A stretch of 64,000 nucleotides of DNA from CACIAM-69d sp001698445 (GTDB lineage Bacteria; Cyanobacteriota; Cyanobacteriia; CACIAM-69d). The notes under the pieces were generated by a model. The model made no database searches, had not been told where the DNA came from, and saw only the letters and a program-made list of their open reading frames with translations. A program made the translations under genes and the position numbers. Within the stretch, counting starts at the first letter, position 1, and each line of letters begins with the position of its first letter. Of this stretch, positions 7,922 to 16,946 are shown piece after piece. The DNA lies in the NCBI RefSeq assembly GCF_043235035.1, contig NZ_JAZAQF010000016.1, forward strand, positions 1 to 64,000, in the 5' to 3' direction.

Positions 7922-9088
7922 ATGGCGACTCGATCGCGCCATGGCTATGAGGAACCGATCGCGTTCGATCGCCTGATGTTGTTGGTGGCCCTGTTGGCGC
8001 AGGAGCCGGGCAGCGGGGCGATCGCGGCGGGAGGATTGGAGGCGATCGCGGCGGCTCTGCGCGATCGGGCGGCGGCCTTGGGGCGGCCCTTCCCAGAGGA
8101 TTACCCCTCGATTCCGACCTTGCGGAAGGACTTGGCCACCCTGCGCGACTATGGCCTGTTGGGCGAGCGGATGTATCGCTGGGGCTATTACTTGGGGGCG
8201 GGGGCCCTGACGGTGGCGGAATTGACCACAGCCTTGAATGGGTTGCGGCTGTTGGCGATCGACCTGGGCGATCCCAAAGTGGGGGAGCGCTTGGGCCCCA
8301 TCCAAAGCCGCCTGAAAAGCTGGGATCAAGACCAGGAGGGGCGGTTAACTTATCCCTTGCGGCGATCGCTCTCCCGGCCCGTCAGCGAACAGGATCCCAT
8401 CACCCGCCTAGAGCAGGGCCAGGGCTGGGATCGCTTGGTGGAGCAACTGGATGCGATCGAGGAGGCCATTTTGGATGGCCAGGCGATCGAACTGAAAGTG
8501 GCACGCTCACCCCAACTGGATGATCGGGGAGAGCGGGAGCGGCTTTATCCCTTGCAACTGCTTTTCTATGACGTGGGCTGGTATTTGCTCTACGAAAAAT
8601 TGGATTCAGGTCAGTTTGCCACGCGCCGGATCGATCGGCTGAGTGCGGAGGTGCGGTGGTTGCCGATGCCGCCCCGAGGCTTGCGGATCCAACGGCAACG
8701 GCTGCGCAAAGCAACGGGTTTGCTCTCGGCCGGTTGGGGCTTATTTTTGGGCGAAGCAGCGGATCAAATACGGGAATTGGCGGGCCAGGAACCGTTGCAG
8801 TTGGTGGTGGTGCGCTTTCGGCCACCCACCGCGCGGTTCATCGCAGAGGGCGATCGCCGCCACCCCACGCAACGGTTGACCTGGGAGTCGGGGACGAGTG
8901 GCGAGCCAAGTGGGCTGGAATTTTCCGTGAAGCTACCGAGGCGATCGCTCGGGGAGTTTGAGCGATGGGTGCGGCGGTATGGGAGCGATGCGGTGGTACT
9001 TGAACCGCCGGAGTTGGTCGCGAGGTTTCGGCAAATGGCGATCGCCCTGGCCCTGGCCTATGGAGTTGGGGCAGGCGGTTCTAGCTGA
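7922..9088 (+). CDS. WYL-domain transcriptional regulator, probable CRISPR-locus regulator
   Basis: This 388-residue protein starts with a helix-turn-helix-like region (residues about 10-80, including PSIPTLRKDLATLRDYGLL) and carries a WYL-type domain around YPLQLLFYDVGWYLLYEKL, followed by a C-terminal extension (WCX-like). WYL proteins bind nucleic acid or nucleotide ligands and several regulate CRISPR-Cas or other defence operons in cyanobacteria. ATG 7922 is chosen over GTG 7916 because GGAG lies 8 nt upstream. It is divergent from cmr2, which supports regulation of the operon. The gene is GC-rich and rich in GCGATCGC, unlike the cmr operon. Its end overlaps the convergent next gene by 31 bp. 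Confidence 0.8.
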   Translation: MATRSRHGYEEPIAFDRLMLLVALLAQEPGSGAIAAGGLEAIAAALRDRAAALGRPFPEDYPSIPTLRKDLATLRDYGLLGERMYRWGYYLGAGALTVAELTTALNGLRLLAIDLGDPKVGERLGPIQSRLKSWDQDQEGRLTYPLRRSLSRPVSEQDPITRLEQGQGWDRLVEQLDAIEEAILDGQAIELKVARSPQLDDRGERERLYPLQLLFYDVGWYLLYEKLDSGQFATRRIDRLSAEVRWLPMPPRGLRIQRQRLRKATGLLSAGWGLFLGEAADQIRELAGQEPLQLVVVRFRPPTARFIAEGDRRHPTQRLTWESGTSGEPSGLEFSVKLPRRSLGEFERWVRRYGSDAVVLEPPELVARFRQMAIALALAYGVGAGGSS

Positions 9089-9489
9089 TTGAGGGCCCCA
9101 CAGATATATTTCTTGACGGTTTCGCGGCTGGCAGTCACACCACTGGGCAGCGTGAAAACCATCTCAACGGTGGTTTGGTTGTTTTCCGCCAAAGCAAACA
9201 CATCAATCGGCAAGGCCCGCTGAAAGGCAGTGGCGGGGTTTTCCGCTCGCATCATGCCGCCGGCCACGTCGGTGCTGAGGGTACGAATGCCTTCGCGGGC
9301 CAAAATCACCCGCAATTGAAAAAAGGCCCTTTCGACGGATAGGCCTTGGACTTGCACACGGGCAAAATAGGCGGAACCGTTGAAGAAATCGCCTTTTTTG
9401 TCGAAGCTTTCTTCACAGGTGGTGGCGAGGGCGGGCGTGCCAAGGCAGAGCAAGGCCAGGCTCAGGAACAGCGATCGCATGGTTTGCAT
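9058..9489 (-). CDS. Small exported protein of unknown function
   Basis: From ATG 9489 the protein has 143 residues and opens with MRSLFLSLALLCLGTPALA after three residues, a clear Sec signal peptide with an ALA cleavage site. The mature part has two cysteines (in TTCEESF and KYICGAL) that could form a disulphide, and alternating hydrophobic segments suggesting a small alpha/beta fold. I recognise no family. The region upstream in the same frame (to 9645) lacks export character and is probably not translated. The last 31 bp overlap the WYL gene tail to tail. Confidence 0.6.
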   Translation of the reverse strand: MQTMRSLFLSLALLCLGTPALATTCEESFDKKGDFFNGSAYFARVQVQGLSVERAFFQLRVILAREGIRTLSTDVAGGMMRAENPATAFQRALPIDVFALAENNQTTVEMVFTLPSGVTASRETVKKYICGALNQLEPPAPTP

Positions 9490-9707
9490 GATCGGATCAA
9501 AGAACAAAACCTCAGGATTGCCGATCGGGAATGGGCATGGCCATCGCGGTGTGACACCAAGGAGCCACAGCAAGCGATCGTGTAGAGAATGATGGCGGCC
9601 CAAGCGATCGGCAAGGGTCGGTTTGCCCGATCCACCGATCCACAACCTCCGCGAAAAATGCGGGTTTCAGTCGATCGCCCCAGGTTGTGGATCGGTTAAC
9701 GCGCGTT

Positions 9708-9977
9708 CTAGCCGACCGTGATATTCGGCTCCTCGCAGAAATTCACCAACACCGTTTCGCTTTCCGACTCATCCTCAAACACAAAGCTGATGTACCACTC
9801 ACAGGGCGAATCATTCGTATGTTCCGCCCAGGTGACCGTTGCCCCCTCTCCAGAAGCAATTCCCTCTTCTGGCAAATCGAACTGCGACCACTCCTCATCA
9901 TCGGGCGAAACCCAAATTTCCAGGATGGCTTGGTCTGTGTTGTTGGTGACCACAAAGCTAAACAAATCGTCCGACAT
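9708..9977 (-). CDS. Small acidic protein of unknown function
   Basis: This 89-residue, strongly acidic protein has a pattern of short beta strands: FSFVVTNNTDQAILEIWVSPDD near the start and WYISFVFEDESESETVLVNFC near the end. The opening F-x-F-x-V-x-NNT followed by I-x-x-I/L-x-V-SP resembles small bacterial beta-sandwich proteins that respond to nothing known. There is no signal peptide or membrane segment. Codon use matches neighbouring genes. The function is not known. Confidence 0.55.
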   Translation of the reverse strand: MSDDLFSFVVTNNTDQAILEIWVSPDDEEWSQFDLPEEGIASGEGATVTWAEHTNDSPCEWYISFVFEDESESETVLVNFCEEPNITVG

Positions 9978-10215
9978 GGGGGGTACATCCCAAAATTGCA
10001 GAATACGGCTCCGTTCTAGACTTCAACGCGGGTCGCTGTGGGCTTTCCTTAGCTTTTCTTCACCACGCCTCTTCACCACGCCGTTTCCTCGCCCGCAATT
10101 CAGATTCCAACTCCTATGCTGAAGGTAACCCCTGGTCGATCGGGCATTTCTGACCCGATCGGTCTTGGTTTTGATGAATTTTGATCAATTCAGGAGAAAG
10201 TAGGAGCAAGATTCA

Positions 10216-11031
10216 ATGAAATGGACTGGTAAACAAGGCCCATGGCTCGCGGGATTGTCCCTCGCGATCGCCAGCACTGCCGCGATCGGGAGTTGGGGAT
10301 TTAGCCAATGGCGGGCCCAACAACCCGCCGCAACGGCCCCAGGCTCCACCACCACCGCCCAGGCTAGCCCCGCCCTTTGTCCTCCCGGTGGGGACGCGGC
10401 CGGCGGCATGGCGCATCATATGCACTCGATGCAGGTGAGCAGCGAGTTTGAATTCATTAGTCACATGATTCCGCACCACCAGGAGGCGATCGACACGGCC
10501 AAGCTCGTGCGCGATCGCACCCAACGGCCGGAAATGCGGCAATTTACCCAGGCGATTATTGATGCCCAAAGCCGGGAAGTGAGCCAAATGAAAACATGGC
10601 TGCAAACCTGGTATCCCAACCAAACCAGCACCCAGACCTATCAGCCCATGATGCGTCCCCTGGAACCCTTGCAAGGCGATGCGCTGGATCAGCAGTTTTT
10701 GCAAGATATGGTGATGCACCACCAAGGGGCGGTGATGATGGCCCAAAGCCTGATTCAAGGTCAATTGGTGAAACACCCGCCAGTGCAGTCAATGGCTCAG
10801 GATGTGATTCGCACCCAAAGCCAGGAGATTGGTCAGATGCAGACCTGGTTGGGGGCTTGGTTCCCGAATGGTGGCCAATGCGGGCGATCGACGGCGACGG
10901 ATTCCACGGGCAACGGGTTAATGAACCACGGGAACATGAATCACGGGAACATGAATCACGGGAATATGAACCACGGGAATATGAACCACGGGAACATGAA
11001 TCACGGCATGAACCATGGGAAACAGCTTTAG
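10216..11031 (+). CDS. Secreted or anchored DUF305 protein with Met/His-rich C-terminal repeats
   Basis: This 271-residue protein has an N-terminal hydrophobic segment (about 10-30), two DUF305 (ferritin-like helical) halves marked by FISHMIPHHQEAI (80-92) and FLQDMVMHHQGAV (161-173), and a tail of five MNHGN pentapeptides plus two shortened copies (236-269). The His- and Met-rich tail and the conserved HH motifs suggest binding of copper or another soft metal in the periplasm; this is inference. The start has GGAGC upstream. It stands alone, with no copper gene beside it. The tail is encoded by a 15-bp tandem repeat. Confidence 0.85.
   Translation: MKWTGKQGPWLAGLSLAIASTAAIGSWGFSQWRAQQPAATAPGSTTTAQASPALCPPGGDAAGGMAHHMHSMQVSSEFEFISHMIPHHQEAIDTAKLVRDRTQRPEMRQFTQAIIDAQSREVSQMKTWLQTWYPNQTSTQTYQPMMRPLEPLQGDALDQQFLQDMVMHHQGAVMMAQSLIQGQLVKHPPVQSMAQDVIRTQSQEIGQMQTWLGAWFPNGGQCGRSTATDSTGNGLMNHGNMNHGNMNHGNMNHGNMNHGNMNHGMNHGKQL
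10921..11019 (+). repeat. 15-bp tandem repeat coding for MNHGN
   Basis: Five full copies of ATGAAYCACGGGAAY in direct tandem (10921-10995) are followed by two copies shortened to 12 bp. The unit is a multiple of three, so copy-number change keeps the frame. Copies differ only at third codon positions (AAT/AAC, CAT/CAC). Confidence 0.95.
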
Positions 11032-11579
11032 GCTCCGTGGGATTCGCCATCGGGTTTGCACCGTGGGGATTCGTTGCCATGATTAGTCTGGGTCAATAGT
11101 CCAGCAGGGGCCGTGTAGGGCCGGCCGCCAGCATCCATCGGGAATGGCATGGGATCACCATCCCGATCGCCCATCGATTTTGGTTGACTATGGTTGATTC
11201 TTAAAGAAATGGCTAAGGAAAAAGCAGCCATTAGCCACAACTTCAACGAATTTTCTGAGGAAATGGCCCTGGCACTTTCTGGGACAATTTGGACAACCCA
11301 ACGCCCAGGGGGCATTTTCTGAGCCAAAAAAACCGTCAGGAAATTTTTACAAATTCCACAGGGGGGCGATCGCCGGCCGGCGGGAACCTTGGTATCGTGG
11401 AGATATAAATCGTATACCGCAATACGAAATAAATCAGGAAGCTTATTTCCTAACGTTATATTTGCGCCGTTTTAGCGCTAGTTTGGCGCTGTTCTGGTGC
11501 TTTGCGGGGTTTCGCTCACGCCACCGAACTGCTCGATCGATTCATCACCGCCGAATCTGTTCCTCAAGAATTTCACCGT
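11032..11579. other. Intergenic region upstream of sphR
   Basis: This gap lies between the DUF305 gene and sphR. It includes an AT-rich stretch (about 11395-11465) with a short inverted repeat CGTAT-ACCGCA-ATACG, suitable for a promoter, and degenerate GCGCTNGTTT-like repetition just before the gene (11465-11505). The sphR frame stays open back to a TTG at 11502, but the ATG at 11580 is the better start. I see no SphR-type Pho box here. Confidence 0.4.
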
Positions 11580-12332
11580 ATGCTGGCCAGCGATCGCGCC
11601 CTGAAATTTAATCCCCTGGATGCGGGGCAACCCAGCCGCATCCTGATTGTTGAAGACGAAGAACTAATCCGCGATATGGTGGCCGCGGCCCTGCGCGACG
11701 AAGGCTATGAAGTATTAGTGGCGGCCGATGGGGCTGCGGCCTTGAACCTGTTGAATCTCAACAATCCTGGCGACATGAACCGCCCGCCCGATTTGATTGT
11801 TCTGGATTTGATGTTGCCCCGGGTGAATGGGCTGGATCTGTGTCGGCTGTTGCGCCAGCGCCAAGATCCCGTGCCGATTTTGATGTTGAGTGCCAAGGGC
11901 AGCGAGACCGATCGGGTGTTGGGGCTGGAAGTGGGGGCCGATGACTACCTCACGAAGCCCTTCAGTATGCGGGAGTTGGTGGCTCGTTGCCGGGCCCTGC
12001 TGCGGCGCAATCGGATCGTGAGCGCGGCCCAGCCAGAAGTGCTGCGCTATCGGGATATTGAACTTTATCCCCAGGAATGCCGGGTGGTGGTGCGGACTCA
12101 GGAAGTGAACCTGTCGCCGAAGGAATTTCGACTGCTGGAATTGTTTGTGCAACATCCCCGGCGAGTTTGGTCTCGGGAACAGTTGCTGGAGCGCATTTGG
12201 GGCATTGACTTCATTGGCGACAGCAAAACCGTTGATGTGCATATCCGCTGGCTGCGGGAAAAGATTGAGCTAGATCCCAGTACGCCTGAATACATCGTCA
12301 CCATTCGCGGCTTTGGCTATCGATTTGGTTAG
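11580..12332 (+). CDS. sphR: SphR/PhoB-like phosphate response regulator
   Basis: This 250-residue OmpR/PhoB-family regulator has a receiver domain from QPSRILIVEDEELIR with the phosphoacceptor Asp in LIVLDLMLPRVNG and the Lys of DDYLTKPFSMRELV, then a winged-helix DNA-binding domain ending in TVDVHIRWLREKIE and GYRFG. ATG 11580 is chosen because SphR proteins begin shortly before the QPSRIL strand; a TTG 26 codons upstream is less likely. It overlaps the kinase gene downstream, and phoU follows within 2.6 kb, which supports a role in the phosphate-starvation response over other OmpR-family roles. Confidence 0.85.
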   Translation: MLASDRALKFNPLDAGQPSRILIVEDEELIRDMVAAALRDEGYEVLVAADGAAALNLLNLNNPGDMNRPPDLIVLDLMLPRVNGLDLCRLLRQRQDPVPILMLSAKGSETDRVLGLEVGADDYLTKPFSMRELVARCRALLRRNRIVSAAQPEVLRYRDIELYPQECRVVVRTQEVNLSPKEFRLLELFVQHPRRVWSREQLLERIWGIDFIGDSKTVDVHIRWLREKIELDPSTPEYIVTIRGFGYRFG

Positions 12333-13872
12333 TGTCCTAGTCGGTTTAGGACTGGGGCTAGGGGTTGGGGTGTGGCAACAGGCGCGGCTGCGTTCTCGCC
12401 TGATGCAGCTTTTTGCGCCCATTTTGGCCGATGAGGTGGCGATTCCGTTGGGGCTGGAGTCCTTGGTGCGGCGCGGGGTGGTGGCGGCGCTCGATCGGGA
12501 AGTGGCCCTGGAGTCTCAGCTCGAAATTTGGGAGAAGGCCCTGGCAGCGGCTCCGATCGCCTTTCTGTGGGTCGATCGCGATGACGGCCTGCGGTGGTGC
12601 AATGACCGGGCGCGGGAGCTGTTCGCCATCCGTCAGTGGCAACCCAACCAAGACCGCCTCTTGATTGAGGTGGTGCGCTCCTACGATTTGGATCAGTTGG
12701 TGCAACAAACCCGGCGGGGCCGGCTCACTTGCCAACGGGACTGGACGTTTTATGGAGAGCCTTGGCCGGAGTCAACGGAATCGACGGAGGGCCCGGAGTT
12801 GAGCGACCACGGGACGATCGATCCCCCCTTGCCGGGGCCGGGAGCCGCCACCAAGGGGGTGGGGTTGGCCCTGCGAGGGTGGGGGATTCCGCTGCCCCAT
12901 GGTCACGTGGCGATCTTTGTGGAAAATTGCCAGCAGATGGTGGACTTGGCCCGCAGTCGCAACCGGTGGATTAATGACTTGGCCCATGAGTTGCGCACGC
13001 CCCTCACGTCCATTCAGTTGGTGTTTGAAACCCTGCAAAAGCAACTGGAGCCGCCCCTGAGCCATTGGGTCGATCGAGCCATGCCAGAAGTGAAACGGCT
13101 GGTGCGATTTGTGCAAGATTGGCTGGATTTGAGCCAAATGGAACAGAATCCGGGGCAAATTTTGCGCTTGGAGGTGTTGGACTTGGTGGAGGTGGCCCAG
13201 GCGGCTTGGCAGTCGGTGGAACCCTTGGCGGAACGAAAATCAGTGGCGCTGGTGCTCGATCGGGATGGGTTAGATCATCTCTGGCTCCAGGGCGATCGGG
13301 CCAAGCTCCATCGGCTGCTGTTGAATTTGCTGGACAATGCGATTAAGTACAGCCCGGAAGGTGGGCAAATTTGGCTGCACATTTCCCAAGATGCGCCGGC
13401 CTTGACCTTGCCCCAACCGCCCGGGGAGTTGGCGGAAGATTTGGCGGAGGAGTTGGGCTGGGCGAGCCAATCGGGCGATCGCGCCTCGGAGTCTGACCCG
13501 CGCTGGGGCGCTCCGGCGGCCCAGCCCAACCCCCAAGCCGCCACCCCCCCCTCCGATCCAGACAACGACCCGATCGCCACCTGGGCCTATGCCGACGTGA
13601 TTGATATGGGGCCCGGATTTTCGCCTACGGATTTACCTCACATTTTCGAGCGGCTCTATCGCGGCGATGCTTCCCGCACCCGCGAAACCGATGCCATGAT
13701 TGCGCCCCAACTCCCCAGCACCGGCAGCGGCCTGGGGCTGGCGATCGCCCGGCAAATTGCGATCGCCCATGGGGGACAAATTACCGGCAGCAACGACCCC
13801 AAAACCGGCGGCGCAAGGCTGCGGGTAGCCCTGCCGATTCGGGCCATCCGCCAACCCCTGGATGATTTGTAG
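12313..13872 (+). CDS. sphS: SphS-like phosphate sensor histidine kinase
   Basis: This 519-residue kinase has an N-terminal membrane segment (LVSVLVGLGLGLGVGVW), a PAS-like domain (about 75-205), the phosphoacceptor motif NDLAHELRTPLTS (His225), an ATP-binding domain with the N box LLNLLDNAIKYSPEGG and the G boxes DMGPGF and GSGLGLAI. A proline/glutamine-rich low-complexity stretch interrupts the ATPase domain. By family knowledge SphS phosphorylates SphR when phosphate is low. The start is uncertain: the frame overlaps sphR by 20 bp and the only early candidates are TTG at 12313 and 12325. The N-terminal membrane segment argues for one of these. Confidence 0.85.
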   Translation: MAIDLVSVLVGLGLGLGVGVWQQARLRSRLMQLFAPILADEVAIPLGLESLVRRGVVAALDREVALESQLEIWEKALAAAPIAFLWVDRDDGLRWCNDRARELFAIRQWQPNQDRLLIEVVRSYDLDQLVQQTRRGRLTCQRDWTFYGEPWPESTESTEGPELSDHGTIDPPLPGPGAATKGVGLALRGWGIPLPHGHVAIFVENCQQMVDLARSRNRWINDLAHELRTPLTSIQLVFETLQKQLEPPLSHWVDRAMPEVKRLVRFVQDWLDLSQMEQNPGQILRLEVLDLVEVAQAAWQSVEPLAERKSVALVLDRDGLDHLWLQGDRAKLHRLLLNLLDNAIKYSPEGGQIWLHISQDAPALTLPQPPGELAEDLAEELGWASQSGDRASESDPRWGAPAAQPNPQAATPPSDPDNDPIATWAYADVIDMGPGFSPTDLPHIFERLYRGDASRTRETDAMIAPQLPSTGSGLGLAIARQIAIAHGGQITGSNDPKTGGARLRVALPIRAIRQPLDDL

Positions 13873-14912
13873 CGCTTGACGATGGGGAGCAATCCCCGAA
13901 AACGCCAACAACCGGGGCGATCGAGCTGTTTGGTAGCCAACAGCACCCCAATTGGTGCAAGACTTCTGAACAATCATCCTAGGAGTAACTATCCCGGGGA
14001 CTGCGGCAGATCAGCCCACTAAAATTTGGTTAAATTCCCACTAAACTTCTGAGCTGGAACCCCCACCTTAAGAAAATATAAGATATAAAGGAAAGGCAAT
14101 CTTTTGACATGCATCCATTAATTTCCCATTTCCATTCCCCTTTTAACCGAGGCATTTTTATTCCAATCCTTATCTGTCAGACAATCGCAAACTCATCCAA
14201 TGACAACCCAGATTAATCCTAGATTAGTCCTTCGTAAATTGTTCTTTCACGAACCTCTGATCAGACAACATCATGAGTCATGAGTCACTCCAATCAATAT
14301 TCTGTTTCTATTCCTTAGCATCTTTCCGAGCGATCTAAAATCGCAATCAGTATCAAAATTGATTGAGATTTGATCAGACATTTCCTCGTTTCAGTCTCGA
14401 TCGTTGCCTAGAAATTTTCCAGAAACTTCCCAAAAATTTCCCGAAAGTTGCCCAACAGCTTCTGCCTCAGCCCCTTTTGGGCAACCGAACTCACGGCGCG
14501 ATCGGCCCTGTCCCCAGTGCTGTTCAAAGTTCTGATCAACATGATGGCAGTCAAGTTCAAGGGACCTCGATTAGAGTGACTTTTTCCTTCTAACCTCAAA
14601 ACCAATAGCCAGCAATTCATTAAGAATTTATGATGCAATTTCTGGTTTTGAACCTTTACTTTCCTTAAATTGCGCTATCAGTGATTTACCCATTTTTCAA
14701 CACCTTCTCTCATCGATCAATGCGGCTCTAAGGCTTCTTGGAGGTTGGTATTTTGATTTCCTGAAGTGAATGTTCTCAAGAGAACTTGGTTGGTGATTTC
14801 ACTGCTGAGCAATGCCTAAATTCAAAAGAAAATCACCCTGAGCCAATCATCACGGTTTCTAAAGTGGGGTTGGGACGAGCTGTTGATTCATTCCGTCGTT
14901 TATGAAGGTTCC
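13873..14912. other. One-kilobase AT-rich gap between sphS and phoU
   Basis: This is the longest stretch without a convincing gene. It is clearly more AT-rich than the genes around it and has no HIP1 octamer except near its ends. Short open frames on both strands (for example 14363-14593) lack codon bias, ribosome sites and recognisable sequence. A short direct repetition ATGAGTCATGAGTCA lies near 14272. It may hold promoters or a non-coding RNA, but nothing could be assigned. Confidence 0.4.
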
Positions 14913-15608
14913 ATGATTGCTGTAGACGTGAAACGATCTTTGTTTTCCACTGCTTCGGGTGCGGCCACCAAACCGACGGCGATCGAACGCAAAATCAAGC
15001 GAGTTTGCCAAGATGTGCTGCGGATGGGAGCGCTGGTTGAGGATTCGTTTCGCCTCACTCAGCAAGCCCTGTTTGCCCGCGACCTGTCCACGATCGAGCG
15101 GATTAATGCCCTCGAAGACCGCATCGATGAGTTCTATCGCCAAATTGAACTCGACTGCGTGGTCACCATGACCCTGAACGCTCCGGTGGCGGAAAATTGC
15201 CGCTGGCTGAGTGCCCTGATGCAGTTGGTGCGGGACTTGGAACGCATTGGCGATTATTCCCAGGACTTGGCGGACATTGCGGTGCGCCTGTTTCCCTATG
15301 GGCCCCATCCCCATTTGGAGGAGGTGGAAGCCATGGCTCGCCAAACCCTAACCATGTTGGGCATGAGTTTGGCGGCGTTGGTGGAGCCAGATCCCGAGGC
15401 GGGGGCCCGGCTCCAAGCGGCGGACAATGTGGTGGATGAGGCCTACGATCGCCTCTATGGTCTGTTGGCCACGCAGCGGGATGTGCCGGGGCCGATCGAG
15501 CCGGTGTTGCTGATGGTGCTGACCATTCGCCACATTGAGCGCATGGCCGACCATGCCACCAATATTGCCCAACGCGCCTCCTATATCGTGACGGGTCACC
15601 GCTCCTAG
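14913..15608 (+). CDS. phoU: PhoU-family phosphate signalling regulator
   Basis: This 231-residue helical protein is a two-repeat PhoU: the halves show GALVEDSFRLTQQAL...LEDRIDEFYRQIE and then LVRDLERIGDYSQDLADIA and IRHIERMADHATNIAQRASYIV, with the E/D-x-x-x-D metal-cluster motifs of the family. PhoU restrains the phosphate sensor kinase when phosphate is plentiful. ATG 14913 with GAAGG upstream is preferred over the TTG at 14883. It lies on the same strand as sphRS, though about 1 kb away. Confidence 0.92.
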   Translation: MIAVDVKRSLFSTASGAATKPTAIERKIKRVCQDVLRMGALVEDSFRLTQQALFARDLSTIERINALEDRIDEFYRQIELDCVVTMTLNAPVAENCRWLSALMQLVRDLERIGDYSQDLADIAVRLFPYGPHPHLEEVEAMARQTLTMLGMSLAALVEPDPEAGARLQAADNVVDEAYDRLYGLLATQRDVPGPIEPVLLMVLTIRHIERMADHATNIAQRASYIVTGHRS

Positions 15609-15615
15609 CCATCCC

Positions 15616-16536
15616 CTAAGCCCCAAACAGCCAAAGCCAGAGGGGCAGGGTAAAGGGCAAAACCACGGTTCCTAGGGCCACACTGGACACGGCCAAGTCC
15701 CGATCGAGGTCGTAGGCTTCGGCAATGACCAAACAGGCAAAGGCGGGGGGCATGGCCATCTGCAACACCAAAACCAAGAGGGTTGGCCCCTGCCATCCCC
15801 AACCCCGCAGGGTCAACCCCACCACCAGGGGCACGATCGCCATTTTGATGACCAACAGGGCGATCGCCGGAGCCGTGGCATTGCCCCAACGCAACTGACT
15901 GAGCCGCATTCCAATTAGCACCAAGGCCAGGGCCACCACAGTCCAAGCGATGGCCGTCAGTCCCCGATCGATCACCTGGGGCAGGGCGATCGATCGCGAC
16001 CCCAAGCCCGCCAGGGCCCCCCAAACCGTCGGATTCACCAAGCCCGCCCGCACCATGCCCCAACCGTCGCTCGATTGGCCCCCCAGCCGGGCCGCCAGGG
16101 CCGAACCCACCCCATAGGCCCCCAAAGTTGTGCCCGCCACATCAAAAAACAGGGCCCAGGCAAATTGCCCACTCCCAACCAAGGCCAGGGCGATCGGGAA
16201 GCCCAAATAACCCGTGTTGCCAAACATGCTCCCCAGCCAAAAACTGGCTCGCCGTTGGGGGGCGGTCACCCCTTGCCAGTGCAGCCATCCCCAAGCAAGA
16301 CAACCGGCCAGGGCGATCGACCCCCAAGCCACCAAGGGAGCCAGCCAGGCCTGGCCGCTCAGATCGGTTTGGCGCAAAAAGGCTACGCAGCTCAGGGGCA
16401 CGCCCACCCAAAACAACCCTTGCCCGATCGCCCCGGACACCCGCGCCGGGAGCCAGCGGCCCAACAAAACCCCCAAACCCACCCCACCGGCCAAGGTGGC
16501 GTATAACTTCCCCAACACAACTGCATCCAACGCCAT
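15616..16536 (-). CDS. AEC-family (auxin efflux carrier-type) permease
   Basis: This 306-residue membrane protein has about nine to ten hydrophobic helices and the AEC-family pattern: WLGSMFGNTGYLGFPIALAL in the middle, NPTVWGALAG after it, and a C-terminal LQMAMPPAFACLVIAEAYDLD. Members export small anions such as malate, or auxin-like acids in plants. The substrate here cannot be told. It converges on phoU with a gap of only seven bases. Confidence 0.85.
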   Translation of the reverse strand: MALDAVVLGKLYATLAGGVGLGVLLGRWLPARVSGAIGQGLFWVGVPLSCVAFLRQTDLSGQAWLAPLVAWGSIALAGCLAWGWLHWQGVTAPQRRASFWLGSMFGNTGYLGFPIALALVGSGQFAWALFFDVAGTTLGAYGVGSALAARLGGQSSDGWGMVRAGLVNPTVWGALAGLGSRSIALPQVIDRGLTAIAWTVVALALVLIGMRLSQLRWGNATAPAIALLVIKMAIVPLVVGLTLRGWGWQGPTLLVLVLQMAMPPAFACLVIAEAYDLDRDLAVSSVALGTVVLPFTLPLWLWLFGA

Positions 16537-16946
16537 TCGCTTCCCTGCCTTTGCCCAACAGTTCCCAATTCAGCTCCAATCGCAGACTCAATTCAAATTC
16601 AGGTCTCGATCCAATTCCGATTCAGCTCAAATTCCGCTCAAATTCAGCTCAGATCCAGTCCGGTTCAGTTTCGGGCCAAGATTCCACAAAAACTCACCCG
16701 ATTTCCATCAAACCCATTTCCGCAGCGCCGCAACTGGCCGCCATTTCTGCCAAACACCTGGGCAATCGCCACTCGATCGATCACATCCTCTCTTTCGCGA
16801 ACCCCATGGCAAGCGCTACAGTGTCGAAAACCAAATAAACCACGTCAGAATCCGGCAAGCCTCGCCCATTTCCCTTGGCTTGCTGATCCGACGATCGCAC
16901 CGTTAAATAAAACGTGAAGCATTCCCGGGGAGAAGCCAGCTAAACC
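16537..16946. repeat. Intergenic region with degenerate ATTCAGCTCAAATTC repetition
   Basis: Between the AEC gene and cugP, positions about 16565-16680 are built from imperfect short copies of words such as ATTCAGCTC and CAAATTC. The remainder (16700-16946) holds no gene that I can support and must contain the cugP promoter. Confidence 0.5.

Noticed and set aside
10213..10776. Antisense 187-codon open frame opposite the DUF305 gene
   Set aside because: His-rich by mirroring of the real gene; no ribosome site and no codon bias of its own.
11032..11579. SphR Pho box before sphR for autoregulation
   Set aside because: No pair of TTAA-centred 8-bp words with about 11-bp period was found in this stretch.
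13885..13912. Hairpin GGGGA-GCAA-TCCCC after sphS as terminator
   Set aside because: The stem is only five pairs and there is no T-run after it.
14363..14638. Two opposing 76-codon frames in the sphS-phoU gap
   Set aside because: Neither has a plausible start signal, codon bias or homology that I recognise.
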